Source: Anaeramoeba flamelloides (Eukaryota; Metamonada; Anaeramoebidae). From it: a stretch of DNA of 64,000 nucleotides. The notes beneath the pieces were generated by a model. The model made no database searches. It was not told where the DNA came from and saw only the letters and a program-made list of their open reading frames with translations. Location of the stretch: positions 11,491,001 through 11,555,000 of the forward strand of contig JANTQA010000036.1 of assembly GCA_027625915.1 (NCBI GenBank), read 5' to 3'. Of this stretch, positions 11,055 to 22,885 are shown piece by piece; the stretch's first letter is position 1, and every line of letters begins with the position of its first letter. The translations under genes were made by a program, and so were the position numbers.

Positions 11055-14000
11055 ATGGAAATTCTATTTCCTGATTTTTGGACGATGTTATGGGATTATG
11101 GGATATATTTATATAAGAATGTCTCTCAAATCAAGATGTTTTGGCCAAAAGTGATTGAAGCAGAATATTTGAATTCTGTGATTGTAACGAATGAAAAATT
11201 TTGTAAACAGAGAGGCAAGCTGTATATGAATTATATCCACTCCATATTTCTCCAAAATAGTATATATTTGTATCCAGAAAAGAAAAAAAAAAAAAATCAA
11301 AAAAAAAATTCAAGCAATAACCCACCAAACAAAACAAACCCGATCACTCAAGGAACAAATTTACAAAATGATTTCAACACAAACCAACCAATTTCAAACA
11401 CAAACACAAATCAGAAACAAGCACAAGTACAAACAACAACAACAACAAAATCTCGATCAGGGATCAAAAATCAGAATAGTTTTTTTTTAAGCACATTTTG
11501 GCATTCAGTTTTCGGGGTAGAGCACCAACCGAATGTTACTAAAATTTCCAAGTTGGTTTCTTCAATTTTACAACCTTCCCAGATCCAAAGAAACGCCCAA
11601 ACAAAAATAGAAACAGAAACAGAAACAGTCAATCAACCAACTACGAGATCTTCTCGAAGGAGATCTACACGCTCCAATACAAAAAACTTGATGGAACTAC
11701 AAAGCCTGTCAAATATTGAAACAAACTTAAACACTTTAAATAGCCAAAAACTTAATTTCAGTTCCCATGAATCCTCCAGAATTGCCAGAACTATTGGTGT
11801 TCTTGGTTTTCAAATCATAAAAACCCTCCAGAATTGTAAGTTAAAGTTTTTTTTTTTTTTATTTTTGTTGTTTAAAATAGGATACCATTTGAAGTAAAGT
11901 TCTTTTAATGTTGGTTTTTTTTGTCTGTGCTTTCTACTTCTTTTTTGAAGAATTGTTCTTCATTTTTTTCAACAAAAAGAAAAAGGCTCTCAAAATTATC
12001 CAAAAAGTTTTGTGTTCATATTTTTTTTCGATTGTTCTTCTGATCTTTTACTTTCAAAGAAAAAACAAAACACTTAAAGTGTTTTTTCAATTGAAAATTT
12101 TTTTTTTTTAAAGACAGTATTTCCCAAAATTTTTTTTCTATTTTCCCTTCTTAAACAAAAATTTTGAATCGTTCTTCCAACACACTGATCGTTTTTGTTT
12201 CAGTTAAAATTTTGAGGGTCAGTTTTGCACAACTTGAAAGAAATTCCGATTATTTAGTTTTTCGGAATGACAAAATCCAATACAGCACCACAAAAAATTT
12301 CACGACTGTTACAAATCTTTGAGTTTTTTCAAAGGCTTTCCTCTAATTTACAAAACATTCCAAACCCTTTAAACACACAAAATTCATTCATTAAAACTGT
12401 GAGACTTTGACTGGAAAATGGTTTATTTCTATCTTAATATTTTTGTTTTCTCTTTAACATTTGATTTTTTTTTTGATAAAAATTATTTTAAATCTTTAAT
12501 AAAATTAGCAACAACAAAAAGAGAAAATATTTCGACTTTTAGTGGATTTTCTCGGCAAAGAGTGTGTACTGTTATTACAATATATTCAGCAATTAATCTG
12601 ATTCAAGAAAATTCAAAAACAGGGGTTATATCATGGAATAAAAGACAGGCAAGATCAATCACCGATTTTGATCTTTATTCAAAAAGAGTCATCAAACTTC
12701 GCGAATTAAAAAAGAAGATTTGGGATTAAATTATTTCAATTGGCAATTCAATTCCATCAAAAAAATAGCAGACTAAATCAAAATCGAAATTTCATTGATA
12801 CTAGTGAAATGATTTTGGATTTAATTTTTGGAAAATTATCTGAGATTGGTTTAAATTATAAAAAATTAACTTCTTCAAATATACAAAATGAAATTCCAGA
12901 AAAAAAAGTTAAAATGCAAAGAGAACTTGAGGAAACAATAAAATTTTTTCAAAATCAATCAAAAATTTTAAAATTATTTGGGAAAAAAAATAATAATAAA
13001 AAAGCTTCAAATTTAACTCAAAAATCAGAAAAAAAAAAATTAATAAATAATATTCAAAATTATAATAATAATTTAATTATCAATCATAATAATAATAATA
13101 ATAATAATCTAATAACCATTCAAAATAATAATAATAATGATGATGATAACATTAACAATAATAATGATAATAACAATGCTAATAGCAATAAGAATAAGAA
13201 TGAGAATGAGAATAATAATCTTGATAATAACAACACACAAAATAATGGAATTAAGAAAAATAATCAAATAAATAAAATTAATGGAAATATAAATTTTCGT
13301 TTAAATATGGTTAAGCCAGAAACCAATGTTAAAACGAGGACAAAAAAAAAAAAAAATAAAGCTAAAAAAATCAGAAGGAAAAAAATTAATCATAACATGA
13401 CTCTAAATACAAAAATCAAAAAAGAAATGATCAAAAAAAATGTATCTAGATCGCCTACAAAAGTTGAAAGTATTTATGATAATTTTATTTTTAAAAGCCA
13501 AGAAACAAACAACAATATAAATAATAATAATAATAATAATAATAATGTTAATACTATTAGCACCAACCAAAAGAGCGAAATTAATAACAATTTTACAACG
13601 CCTAATAATTTTAATAATAATACAAATAATCAAATTAATCAAAGCATGATTTTCAATCAAAATAATCCAAAACTATATTTAACAAGTCCAAATTTAAATT
13701 TTTTACCAACACCAATATTATCACAGACACCCCCACAAAAGTTAATGCCAACCTTAGCATCAACAATATACCAGATGCCATCAATATTGCCTATGCCCTT
13801 ACCACAGCCAATTGAAGAACAAAAAAAATCAATAAAGGGCTCCACCACACCAAAATCCTCATTTAAAACATTCCCGTTAAATAATACAAAGCAAGTGCCA
13901 AAGGATTTACCAAAGGGTAATTTTTTGGAAAATGGCAAACAATATCAAAATTATAATTCTTCAACTCTGCCAACAATGCAAACACCTCGCATTTTGGGTG

Positions 14001-14563
14001 AAATGACTGCTCTCCCGAATATTAAATATAATATGAATTATCAAAAAATGGGAATAAGTCCACAAACCATGCCTACCCCTTCAAATTTATCATTTGATAC
14101 ACAATCCCCAATGCTTTCGCCATTTTTCCCCACCCTTTCACCTTCTCCACAAATAAGCCCTTCGCCAATAAATACTTTCTTCCCGGCGATAACCTTTCTT
14201 CCAATCATCCAATTAGATCAGACACAACAACACCAATTCAGGCAACAGCAAATAAAACAACAACAACAACAAATAAAACAGCAGCAGCAGCAAATTAAAC
14301 AGCAACAACTTAAACAACAACAGCAGCAGCAGCAAATTAAACAGCAGCAAATTAAATTACGCCAACAGAGTAAACAGCAGCAACCACAATTACAACAAAA
14401 TACTCATTTTCAACAACTTTTACAACAGGAATATTCTTTCCCAAGTTTTCCTTTTTTTAATAGATCCACGGCTTTTCCTCCAAATTTTAAACCAATTAAA
14501 AATATACAAAATCAAAATGTAAAATTAGACCAAAAAAAAACAAAAAAAGAAGATAAAAAATAA
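11055..14563 (+). CDS. E2F/DP-like winged-helix protein with long Asn/Gln-rich tail (exons 11055-11835 and 12509-14563)
   Basis: Exon 1 ends in GVLGFQIIKTLQN at a GTAAGT donor (after 11835, phase 1). The acceptor AAAATTAG before 12509 restores the frame and gives TTKRENISTFSGFSRQRV, then VCTVITIYSAINLIQ and SKTGVISWN. Across the junction this parallels the E2F/DP DNA-binding fold: an LGLLTxKFIxLL-type helix, then the RRIYDITNVLEGI helix, then KN-I-W. The conserved RRIYD is degenerate here, so DNA-binding specificity is uncertain. Downstream is about 600 residues of coiled coil, Asn runs, Pro-rich and Gln-rich sequence, typical of a transcription regulator. The frame meets TAA at 12727-12729 and continues in the +1 frame (AAA at 12728) to a TAA at 14561-14563. 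The 673-base intron contains a 47-codon ATG-started frame near 12270 that may be an alternative exon. Start choice is the first ATG; the N terminus is unrecognised. Confidence 0.6.
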
Positions 14564-14768
14564 TATATTCCTAAATTTTATCAATTTTCTAAAATTCTTT
14601 TTCGAAAAATATTAAAATTGAAAATTGAAAATAAAAAATAAATTTAAAAATGAAAAATATAATTTTACAAGTATTATAATTTTTTTGAATTGTTTAAATG
14701 GTTATTATTCCTCATATTTGTTATTTTAGATCATGATTAAATTAGTTTTTGATTGAATTCGAAATTTC

Positions 14769-14803
<35 letters not shown>

Positions 14804-14875
14804 GTTTCATTGAAACAAATAAAGTTAATTATTACAAATCAAAAGGGTTGAAGTTTGTGTGGGTAGTTAAATATT

Positions 14876-16184
14876 AGAGGTTTTGATGATAACATGATAA
14901 TATTCACGAAAAAGTTACAAAAATCGCGATAATTTCCATCAAATTGCGATAATATCAGAAAATCACAATATTCAATATTATCGCGATAATATAACAAATC
15001 GCGATATTCTATAAAATCGCGATATTCTATAAAATCGCGATAGTTATTTAAAAATTGTGATAAATGCTAAAAAATCGCGATTAAAAAGTAATCGCGATAA
15101 AATAGTTGATGAGTTTTTGGGCTAATTGAGAAATATTTAAACAAAAAAATTTTTTTGATCAAAAAAAATAAATTAGAGTCAAAAAAGTCATTATTTGAAA
15201 AAACAACAAAAAAGATACTTGAATTGATCAAGGATTAGTTCAAGTTTTTTATTGTGCTTTCATTTTGTTTGGTTGACAAACCTATCGATCATTTTAGATC
15301 AACAACAATAAGAACTAAAGAGAAATAAATAATTTTCCAGTTAATTGTGGTGTTGTGAATTGAGTTGAATAAAAGACCTTCTAAAACAACCAACCCTTTA
15401 TCTTTTCTTTAAAGAATATAATTATGGGTTAAAACATTTTCAATATTCTCAGAAAGCTAAAAGGGGTCGGAAAACTTTTCAAAAGCTTTCACAACATCCT
15501 TGCCCACATGATCACCAATTATTAAGATTTTTTATAGATTTGTCTTCTTGTTCTTTTTCTTCTTTGAGCATCTTTGTTTTGGACAGAAAACACAAGTCAA
15601 ATTTCAGAGGTTATTGTTTGATCGATCACCATAAGAAGGAAAATTATTCTTTATTCTTTTTTACTATTTAAAATTGTGAATGTAACAACTCGATTGTAAG
15701 AAAATACATCAATCTTATATTCAAGTGTATTGTTGGAGTCGGTAATTATTAGTTTGATCTTGAAATTTGTTTGAGATTTTATATTTTGTTAAAAAAAAAA
15801 ATGAAAAGAAAAAAATTTTTGAATCCACAACAAACCAAACTCATTCCCTTTATCAAAAACTTTACGTCTTTCAAAACTTTCAAACACTTCAAGAAAGTTC
15901 ACAACACTTACAAACACTTTCAAAAATTTATCATCGGGCAAAATGTTGTAAAAGTCTTAAGGCTTTTTAAAATTCAAGAAATTTGTTTAGGTCATTTTTT
16001 AATAATAATTTTTCATTTTTTTGCGATTATATTGAATATCACGAAAAAGTTGGACTAATCGCGATTTTATGATTTTCGCGATTTTATGATTTTTCACGAA
16101 AAAGTTGGACTAATCGCGATTTTTTAATACTATAGCGATTTTATTGTTAATATCATGATAATATATGTTATCATCAAAACCTCT
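14876..16184. mobile_element. 1.3 kb DNA element with 20-bp perfect ends and ATCGCGAT subterminal motifs
   Basis: The left end reads AGAGGTTTTGATGATAACAT and the right end, reverse-complemented, reads the same 20 bases. ATT flanks both sides, a possible 3-bp target duplication. The subterminal zones are packed with TCGCGAT or close variants: about nine in 14920-15110 and five in 16020-16140. The longer word CACGAAAAAGTT recurs at both ends. The middle (15120-16010) has only short open frames such as 15771-16058. Arrays of a short motif near the ends usually serve as transposase-binding sites in hAT and CACTA-type elements, so this looks like a non-autonomous DNA transposon. Confidence 0.8.
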
Positions 16185-17027
16185 ATTAATAAATAAATAA
16201 ATAAATGTTGAATTTGTATGTAATTATTGTGCTTAACTAAACCCATTCCAAAAATTTTGTCACTCCCAAAATCAAAAATAGGTAAAAAAAAAAACCCAAT
16301 TTATTATATTTTTCCAAACCTAATATAAAAACACATTTAAGTTACTTTATTAATGTTTTTATAAGTAATCATTTTCATCTAAATAAAAGAAAAAAAGATA
16401 AAACTCAATAATAAAAATCGGTATTTCCAAAATAATGAAACAAGCCGAACAAAAAATGTATATTGGTAAATTTGTTGAAATTTCACCAACAATTGTAGAT
16501 CGATCAAATGATTAGAAACCATCTACCAATTGTATTTGTATTTGTATTTTTCTATTTAACAAACTCAACACTAACCTTCTATCAACAATCAAAAAAAAAT
16601 TCTAAGATCTAACCAAACAAATTACGTAACTGGAAAAAAGGAAATGAAAAAAAAAAAGACAAAAAATGAAATAATTTGTAAAATCAAAATTATTTCCAAA
16701 TTGAATTTAATATATAGTATTGTTATTCTTTCTTCTGTTTAAACTGTGTCCAAAATTTTGGAATTTAGTTTAGATTGAAAAAGATCATGCAATCATTAAA
16801 GGAAATTAAAAAAAAAAATTCAATTGTTGTATAACAAACTCAATTTCACTCAAAGGTTCCCAACTAAAACTAAAAAAATTAATGTTTTTTAAGAATCAAC
16901 GAAAAATAAGATTTTTTAGAAATAAACGAAACCAGAACTTTTTAATTAATGTTGATAAGTTATCAGAATAGTTATAATATTTTCTAAATTGGTGCTAGAA
17001 TAATAAACTTTAAATAAATTTAGTGTT

Positions 17028-17310
17028 TCAAAAAGTGCTGTTGAGTGCCACCAATTCTCACAAAATGCCGTAGAGTGCCTTGATTATTATTATTTTTTTT
17101 TTTTTGATTCAAAATAATAGTTAAAAATCACATATTTAACTCTATTCTTTTAAATTCTGGAAAAGCTTACAGCGATTTTTTTTAATTTGAGAAATTAAAA
17201 AAAAAATCTCAAAAATTTTAGTTTGATTTCAAAAATTAAAAAAAACTTGACAGCAAACAGTAAAAAAATTTTGTTGAATTATCTATCTTTAATAATATAA
17301 AAATAATAAA
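17028..17310 (+). repeat. Family B dispersed repeat, copy 1
   Basis: It begins around GTGCTGTTGAGTGCC and carries GCCGTAGAGTGCC, then TTAACTCTATTCTTTTAAATT with TTCTGGAAAA, then CAGCAAACAGT followed by ATTTTGTTGAATTA. The left and right parts recur at 22700-22885, and the middle recurs at 53775-53920. Confidence 0.55.
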
Positions 17311-18139
17311 GAAATTATTTTATTTCCTTCGAAAAATTCGGTAAATCATAAAAAAAAATTACAAATTTGTAATTGTATAAAAGTTGATAACAAAATTAAA
17401 TTTAGAGAATAAATGAAATTATTTTGTGTCTAAGAATTATGAAAACATAGTGTGGGTATGAAACCAAATTAAATTGATATGAAAAACTATTACAAAATGA
17501 GGTGTTTCACAATTAAGAACAAAAAAAACTCTCTAAAAAATTTTCAATGAAACAATATAAATGAATTTAAAAGATCAATCTTGAAATAAAGACAAAGAGA
17601 TTTGGATTTTATTTTGAAAATTTTATTCTAATAGATGATAAATTTTCTTTTTTATGTCTTTTTATCAAGTTGCCTTTGGACTAGAGGTAACTACCAAAAA
17701 TTTTAAGAATCCATTATATTATCTTCAACATTTTTCGTTTTTCGATTTAATCCTTAAACAAACATCAGATTTCATTTGTAGAGTAATAACAATGATCCCC
17801 AACACACCAAAAGTGGTGACGATCAAAGGATCAAGAATCAAATAAACCAGCCAAGCAAAGCGAATTCGAAAGATAAAAATTGAATTTTTTTTGGATAATA
17901 TTGTATTTTATTTGTTATTAGTTTTTAACTATTTGAATGTTATAGAAATAACTATCAGACAAAATTAGAAAACTCAAAAAAAAAAAATAAGGATGATGTG
18001 AAGACAAAAAGATGAAGAATTAAAAAATAAAAAAAAAACAATAAAAAAAAAAAGATTAAAAGTTTCTACACGAGCACAATACAAAGTTAAAGCGTTGTCA
18101 TCTAGAAAATTAAAAGTTGTATAAAATGAGCCCAAGAAA

Positions 18140-18721
18140 TTAGTTCTCTTCTTGATCTTCTTCTACTTCTTCTTTTTTTTTCCAAGAATAAAGTTGCGTT
18201 CCTTTTGGTAAAACTGGACCGCCAGCAATTTGCTCAATTAATTCTGCAAGAGCCCAATAAAATGAGATGAAAGAAATGAATAAGAGGAAAATTCCTGCTG
18301 GTTTTGGTCCGTATACGTTGAAGAATTGGAGAATTAAGACAAACAAAAGTAATTGGATCATGAGCATATCTAAAAATAAAACTTTGTTTAACTGAAGCGA
18401 GACTAACAATGGTGCAAGGTTGAAGATAAAATATCCAATCAGACACATTGAAATATGATACTCACCCTTGTTGATTGCCTCTTCGGATCCAAATTTAAAT
18501 GAATATTGTGCTAACCCAAGTGCGACCCAAAGGCATGAGTACATCTGTTATTATGAAAGAATTCGGAGAGAAACAATTCAAAAAAAAATATAAAGAAAAG
18601 GAAAAAAATTTATTTAATGACGATCTCATTTGGGTTGAACAAAATTTTCATCTTTAAGGCACAAAATTCGGAGCTTGAAAACACACAAAAAAAAAAACTA
18701 AATTACAAAAAACGAAAAAAG

Positions 18722-18757
<36 letters not shown>

Positions 18758-19275
18758 GAAAAGGAGAAAAAAAAAAAAAAAAAGAAAAAGACAAACCAAA
18801 AAAACTGTTGATCCAAAAAGGTTTTGTTTAAATGCATCAACAATTCCAGCAATAAACATCATGAATCCCATTAAAAAAATAACCCAAGGAATTTGTAAAG
18901 CTAAATATTTTTATGATTTTAAAGAAAGGAGTTAAGGTGTTTTTGGTTTTGAAAAAAAAAAGGGGTAGATTTGGTAGGTTTTGGATCCACAAAACTAATA
19001 TTAAAGAATAAAGGTTCACTAGTACCTGTAGAGGCAGGTGTAATTCCAAAATGGGCAAAAGACAGCATTAAGCATCCAATAGCTAATGCACTCATCCCAA
19101 TTGGAGAAGGTTCAGCAAGTGTTGATGGCTTTGCTACGATTTCAACTAACATTGTTTCTGGGAAGTCGATTTTCGATGGTGGAATGACAATGTGTTGTTG
19201 ATTGTTTTCGTCACCGATATCAGAATCACTGCTTTGGTCTACAAGTTTGTCTTGTGAATCACTCGAATCAGACAT
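18140..19275 (-). CDS. SatP/GPR1/FUN34 family acetate transporter (3 exons, 249 aa)
   Basis: Exons 19275-19026, 18900-18806 and 18544-18140 join in phase 1 then phase 0, with GT donors and TAG/CAG acceptors. The acidic N terminus is followed by EPSPIG at residues 55-60, standing in for the family's NPAPLG signature, and helix SALAIGCLMLSFAHFG. Residues 84-115 (exon 2) hold the second helix, ending KQNLFGST, which matches the family's GNTFGAT loop. Exon 3 carries four more hydrophobic helices and the LPKG motif near the C terminus, then a Lys/Glu-rich tail. Six transmembrane helices and the length agree with the family (SatP is shorter, yeast GPR1 longer). Family members move acetate or succinate with protons across membranes. 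The role here is inferred, perhaps acetate efflux. Intron 2 holds a long poly-A tract on the plus strand (18720-18752). Confidence 0.85.
18720..18752. repeat. Poly-A tract inside the transporter intron
   Basis: About thirty consecutive A residues on the plus strand, i.e. poly-T in the transcript's intron 2. Confidence 0.9.
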
Positions 19276-20548
19276 TGAAAATAAAATATGAAAATTTAAA
19301 AGAAAAAGTTAAAAAAAAATAAAAAATGGATTTCTCAGATAATTAAACATTCTAAAATTGGTTCAAAACCCAAAAACAATTATTTCTGTTGCAGGGTAAT
19401 TTTTCCCAATATTTTGTTGAAAGAATTTTTCATTTTGTGAAATAAACCTGATTAATTCAACAATAACAAATAATTTTTCCAAACTTTAAGGAGGTTGTAT
19501 TGTATTAAAAGTGACAGTTTTTTAGAAAAAGGGTGATAAAAAGGATTGGTTGATGTGAGGTTTGTTTCTTAAAAAAGATTGTCTCCAATTTTGATCTAAA
19601 TAAATGAGATTATTGTGCATTTTTGTGATTTTGAAATTTGAAAAGTTTATATTTAAAAAAATGAAGAATTATATTCGGGAAATAGATTATTGGGGAAAAA
19701 GTATCTGAAATAGAATGACACCATTTCCAAGATTTTTTTTTCAACAATAATTAGAATTTTTAATATATATTTCTGTGATCTAAACCATGCGATAGTGTTA
19801 CTATAACGAAAATTGTAAAAAATATTTTGTTTTTTAGGATAATTGATGAAAAGAAAAAGAAAATGACAAAAAAAAAAAAGAATTTATGTTTCACACCCAG
19901 TAACCTTTTTTTGATCATCACTATTAACACCAAACCTTTTTCTAATTAGATAACTTTCTGCCTTACTAATAAATACAAAAAACCTTTTAAAAATTTTTAG
20001 TTCATATTTTGTTTATGAAAATCTTATAACTTTAACTTGTCAAATTTTCATCGAAAAAATGATTACTTTGATGATCAAACAATTTTAAAATTGGTCTTTA
20101 ATATTTAAATGGTAAAATTATTCTTTCAAAGCTATACTAAAAATAATTTGTAAAATGGATAGGGAAACAAAATATTTTAGACTTTTACTTTCATTCATCT
20201 GCTTTATAATTATTTGATTTGTTTATTTCCAATTTTCCTTTTAAAAAAAATATTTTTTCAAAATGGTCAGAAGTTCTTTCACTCAATATTCCCCCCATCC
20301 ACACAACAGGTTAAATCAATTTTTTACTATTAATATTAAACATTATTATTTTCATTTGATTTTTGTCCTGCCTTTTTTTGAAAAAAAAATTTTTAAATAA
20401 AAATTAGTCAAATTCATTAGGAAAAGTAAAACATAGAAGAAACCAATTATCTAAAAAATATGAGTGGGGTGAATGTAAGACCTCCTGGGAAATATGATCT
20501 ACGCTTTAGAAGTTATCTTTAGATATTTTTATCAATACAAAGCAATTT

Positions 20549-20551
<3 letters not shown>

Positions 20552-20583
<32 letters not shown>
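20552..20583. repeat. TACA/TA microsatellite
   Basis: A short TACA run passes into a TA run. Confidence 0.85.
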
Positions 20584-22699
20584 GATGCTATTAATCAAAT
20601 AAAAAATCCAAATATTTTTTCTTAAAAAAAATATACCATAAGAAAATAATTTATGAATTTTTATCATAAAAAAAAATTGACTTAAATATTGAATTATGGA
20701 ATAAGATTCAACAGATATACCTCTTATCCACTTTAAATATTAAATTTATATTATTAATTTTCTTTATTTTATTCCCATTATTTATTTTTTTTTTTCTAAT
20801 TGTTGTTCAAAAATCAAACATCCTTTTCAATTTTGAAAAAAAAAATTCTCAATATTTTTTAATATTGTCGCATTAAATCAAGGATAAAAAATGACAAAAT
20901 AATTAAAAAATTAAAAAATTTAAAAAAAAATTATTCTTATAAACTATGTATTGAACCAAAATTTGGGCATTTTTATATCTCAAAATTCACTTGATGTAAT
21001 TATAATTTAAGAAAAAAGAATTTACTATTACACATATTTGTTTTTACAAAAGAAATTTATCAAAAAACTAAAACCGGTTTTATTTTACACACTTTTTCAA
21101 ATAAAAATTTTTGTATAGGAAATTCAAAATTCTCCATACAGTAAAAACGGTCCAAACAATTACAATTAAACAATTTCATTCAAATTGAAAATAATTTTCA
21201 TTTTTGAAAATAAAAAAATAATTTTTTCATCTTTTAGTTTTTGTTTTCATTTCATTGTTTGAATTACCAACTTATTTCGTTTCATCAATCATTTTTTTTG
21301 AAAAGTTGATATTATGTTAAAATTGAGTTTTTTTAAATAGAAAAACTCAAATAAAATTAGAAAGTAATCTCTAAACATTTTGATCGATCGATAATCCTAA
21401 TAGAATTTCATCAAATTCACCAATGTATTTTTTTGGTTTACTCCGTCCAAAATTTTTAACACACCCTTGATTTATTTGTATTGATAATTATTTATTTTTT
21501 TGTTTTAAGTATTGTAATTTCCAAAAAATTGTGTTAACATTTTAAATTTTGGATGCGCTAATTTGGTATTTCTTCTTGGAATTGATTAAATAAGATTTTT
21601 TATTTTTCAAAAAAGGAATTTTGATATATAAAAAATGTTAAAATAGATTTTATGGTTTTGGGTTAAATGAAACAATCATTTTATCTATTAAAGTACAATT
21701 TACAAGAGAGTAAATTAGTAAATTTTAAATAAGTGGTACCTGAAAAATACACGACTATTAAAAGCATTTGAAACTTAATATAGTTTTCAGTAGAAAGAGA
21801 GAAAAAAATTTTTTTTTGAATATCAATTAATTTACAACCTATCATCTCCTGTCATAAATAATCAAAATATTTTTGTTAAATACATTTTTAATAATATTCC
21901 AACTTTGGTATTATAACCACCCACCCAAGATTTTCAAGGTAATTATATTTTAAGATTTTTTTAAGGTTTTTGGGGAGGCAAAAGGAATAAAAAATAATTC
22001 TAAGAATTAGTAAACTTGGTCATGACTAAGATAATCAAACTTGTTCATGATAAGATCTTAAACAATTGAGCTAGAATAATCCAACTAAAGATAATTGAAG
22101 TAAAAAAAAAAAAGTGATCTGAAACCAACCAAAGTAAAACGAATTGGACTTTACGTGTAATCTGTTGAGTCGTTACCTGGACTGGGTTTTTTTGATGTCT
22201 AGTCAGTATCTTGTATTGGGGTTTTGTGAAAACAAAATTTAGTAAAATTGCAAAAAAAAAAAAAAAAAAAGGCAACTCAAATTTGGGAAAACTTATCTAA
22301 TTCTTCAAAATCATCACTTTATAGATTCAGCCCATCTATAAATTTCTAAAAAACTTAATAAATGTAACTTGTTTGATTTGCTCTATAGTTGTTCAAATAT
22401 TTAGATCTCTAAATTAAACAAATTACGGTAGCCAAAAAAATAGAAAAAAAAATAAAAAAAAAAATAAACAATCACCAACCCACTCAACACTTGGGGTACA
22501 AAAAAGTTTTTAAATTAAGCTTTTTTAATAAATTTTTACTTTTTTTACTATTTTTATTCTCTTTCATTTTTGGATTTTCTTTCTCTTTTTCTTGTCAATG
22601 TTTAAAAATAAGTTTTTTTCTTTAAATTTGGCTTTAGGTTATTTATCGTAACAATAATTTATACAAGATTATAACTCATAGGATATCTTTCCTTCAAAA

Positions 22700-22885
22700 A
22701 ATTAAGAGTTTCGGAAAGTGCTGTGTACTGCCTTGGACTGCCTAGGTTTTTTTAATTTCGGAAATAAACAGAAAATTTATAGTTTTGGTTTTTATTTCAA
22801 AAATAAATTAAAAAAAACCTAACACAAACAGGAAGTAATTTTGTTGAATTACTTCTCTTCAAAATAAATAAATAAAAAATATTTT
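22700..22885 (+). repeat. Family B dispersed repeat, copy 2
   Basis: It shares GTGCTGT, a GACTGCC word in place of GAGTGCC, and the right-hand words ACAAACAG and ATTTTGTTGAATTA with 17028-17310. The middle part is missing. Confidence 0.45.

Larger units (their letters stand above)
14564..18139. other. Intergenic region dominated by the ATCGCGAT element
   Basis: Apart from the 1.3 kb element at 14876-16184 and the family B repeat at 17028-17310 this is AT-rich spacer, including a TAAA run at about 16187-16204 and a long T run near 14770-14800. The 63-codon frame at 17654-17845 lacks motifs. Confidence 0.55.

Noticed and set aside
13403-13938. Minus-strand frames inside the E2F-like gene
   Set aside because: Shadows of the Asn/Pro-rich plus-strand coding sequence; Ile runs mirror AAT repeats.
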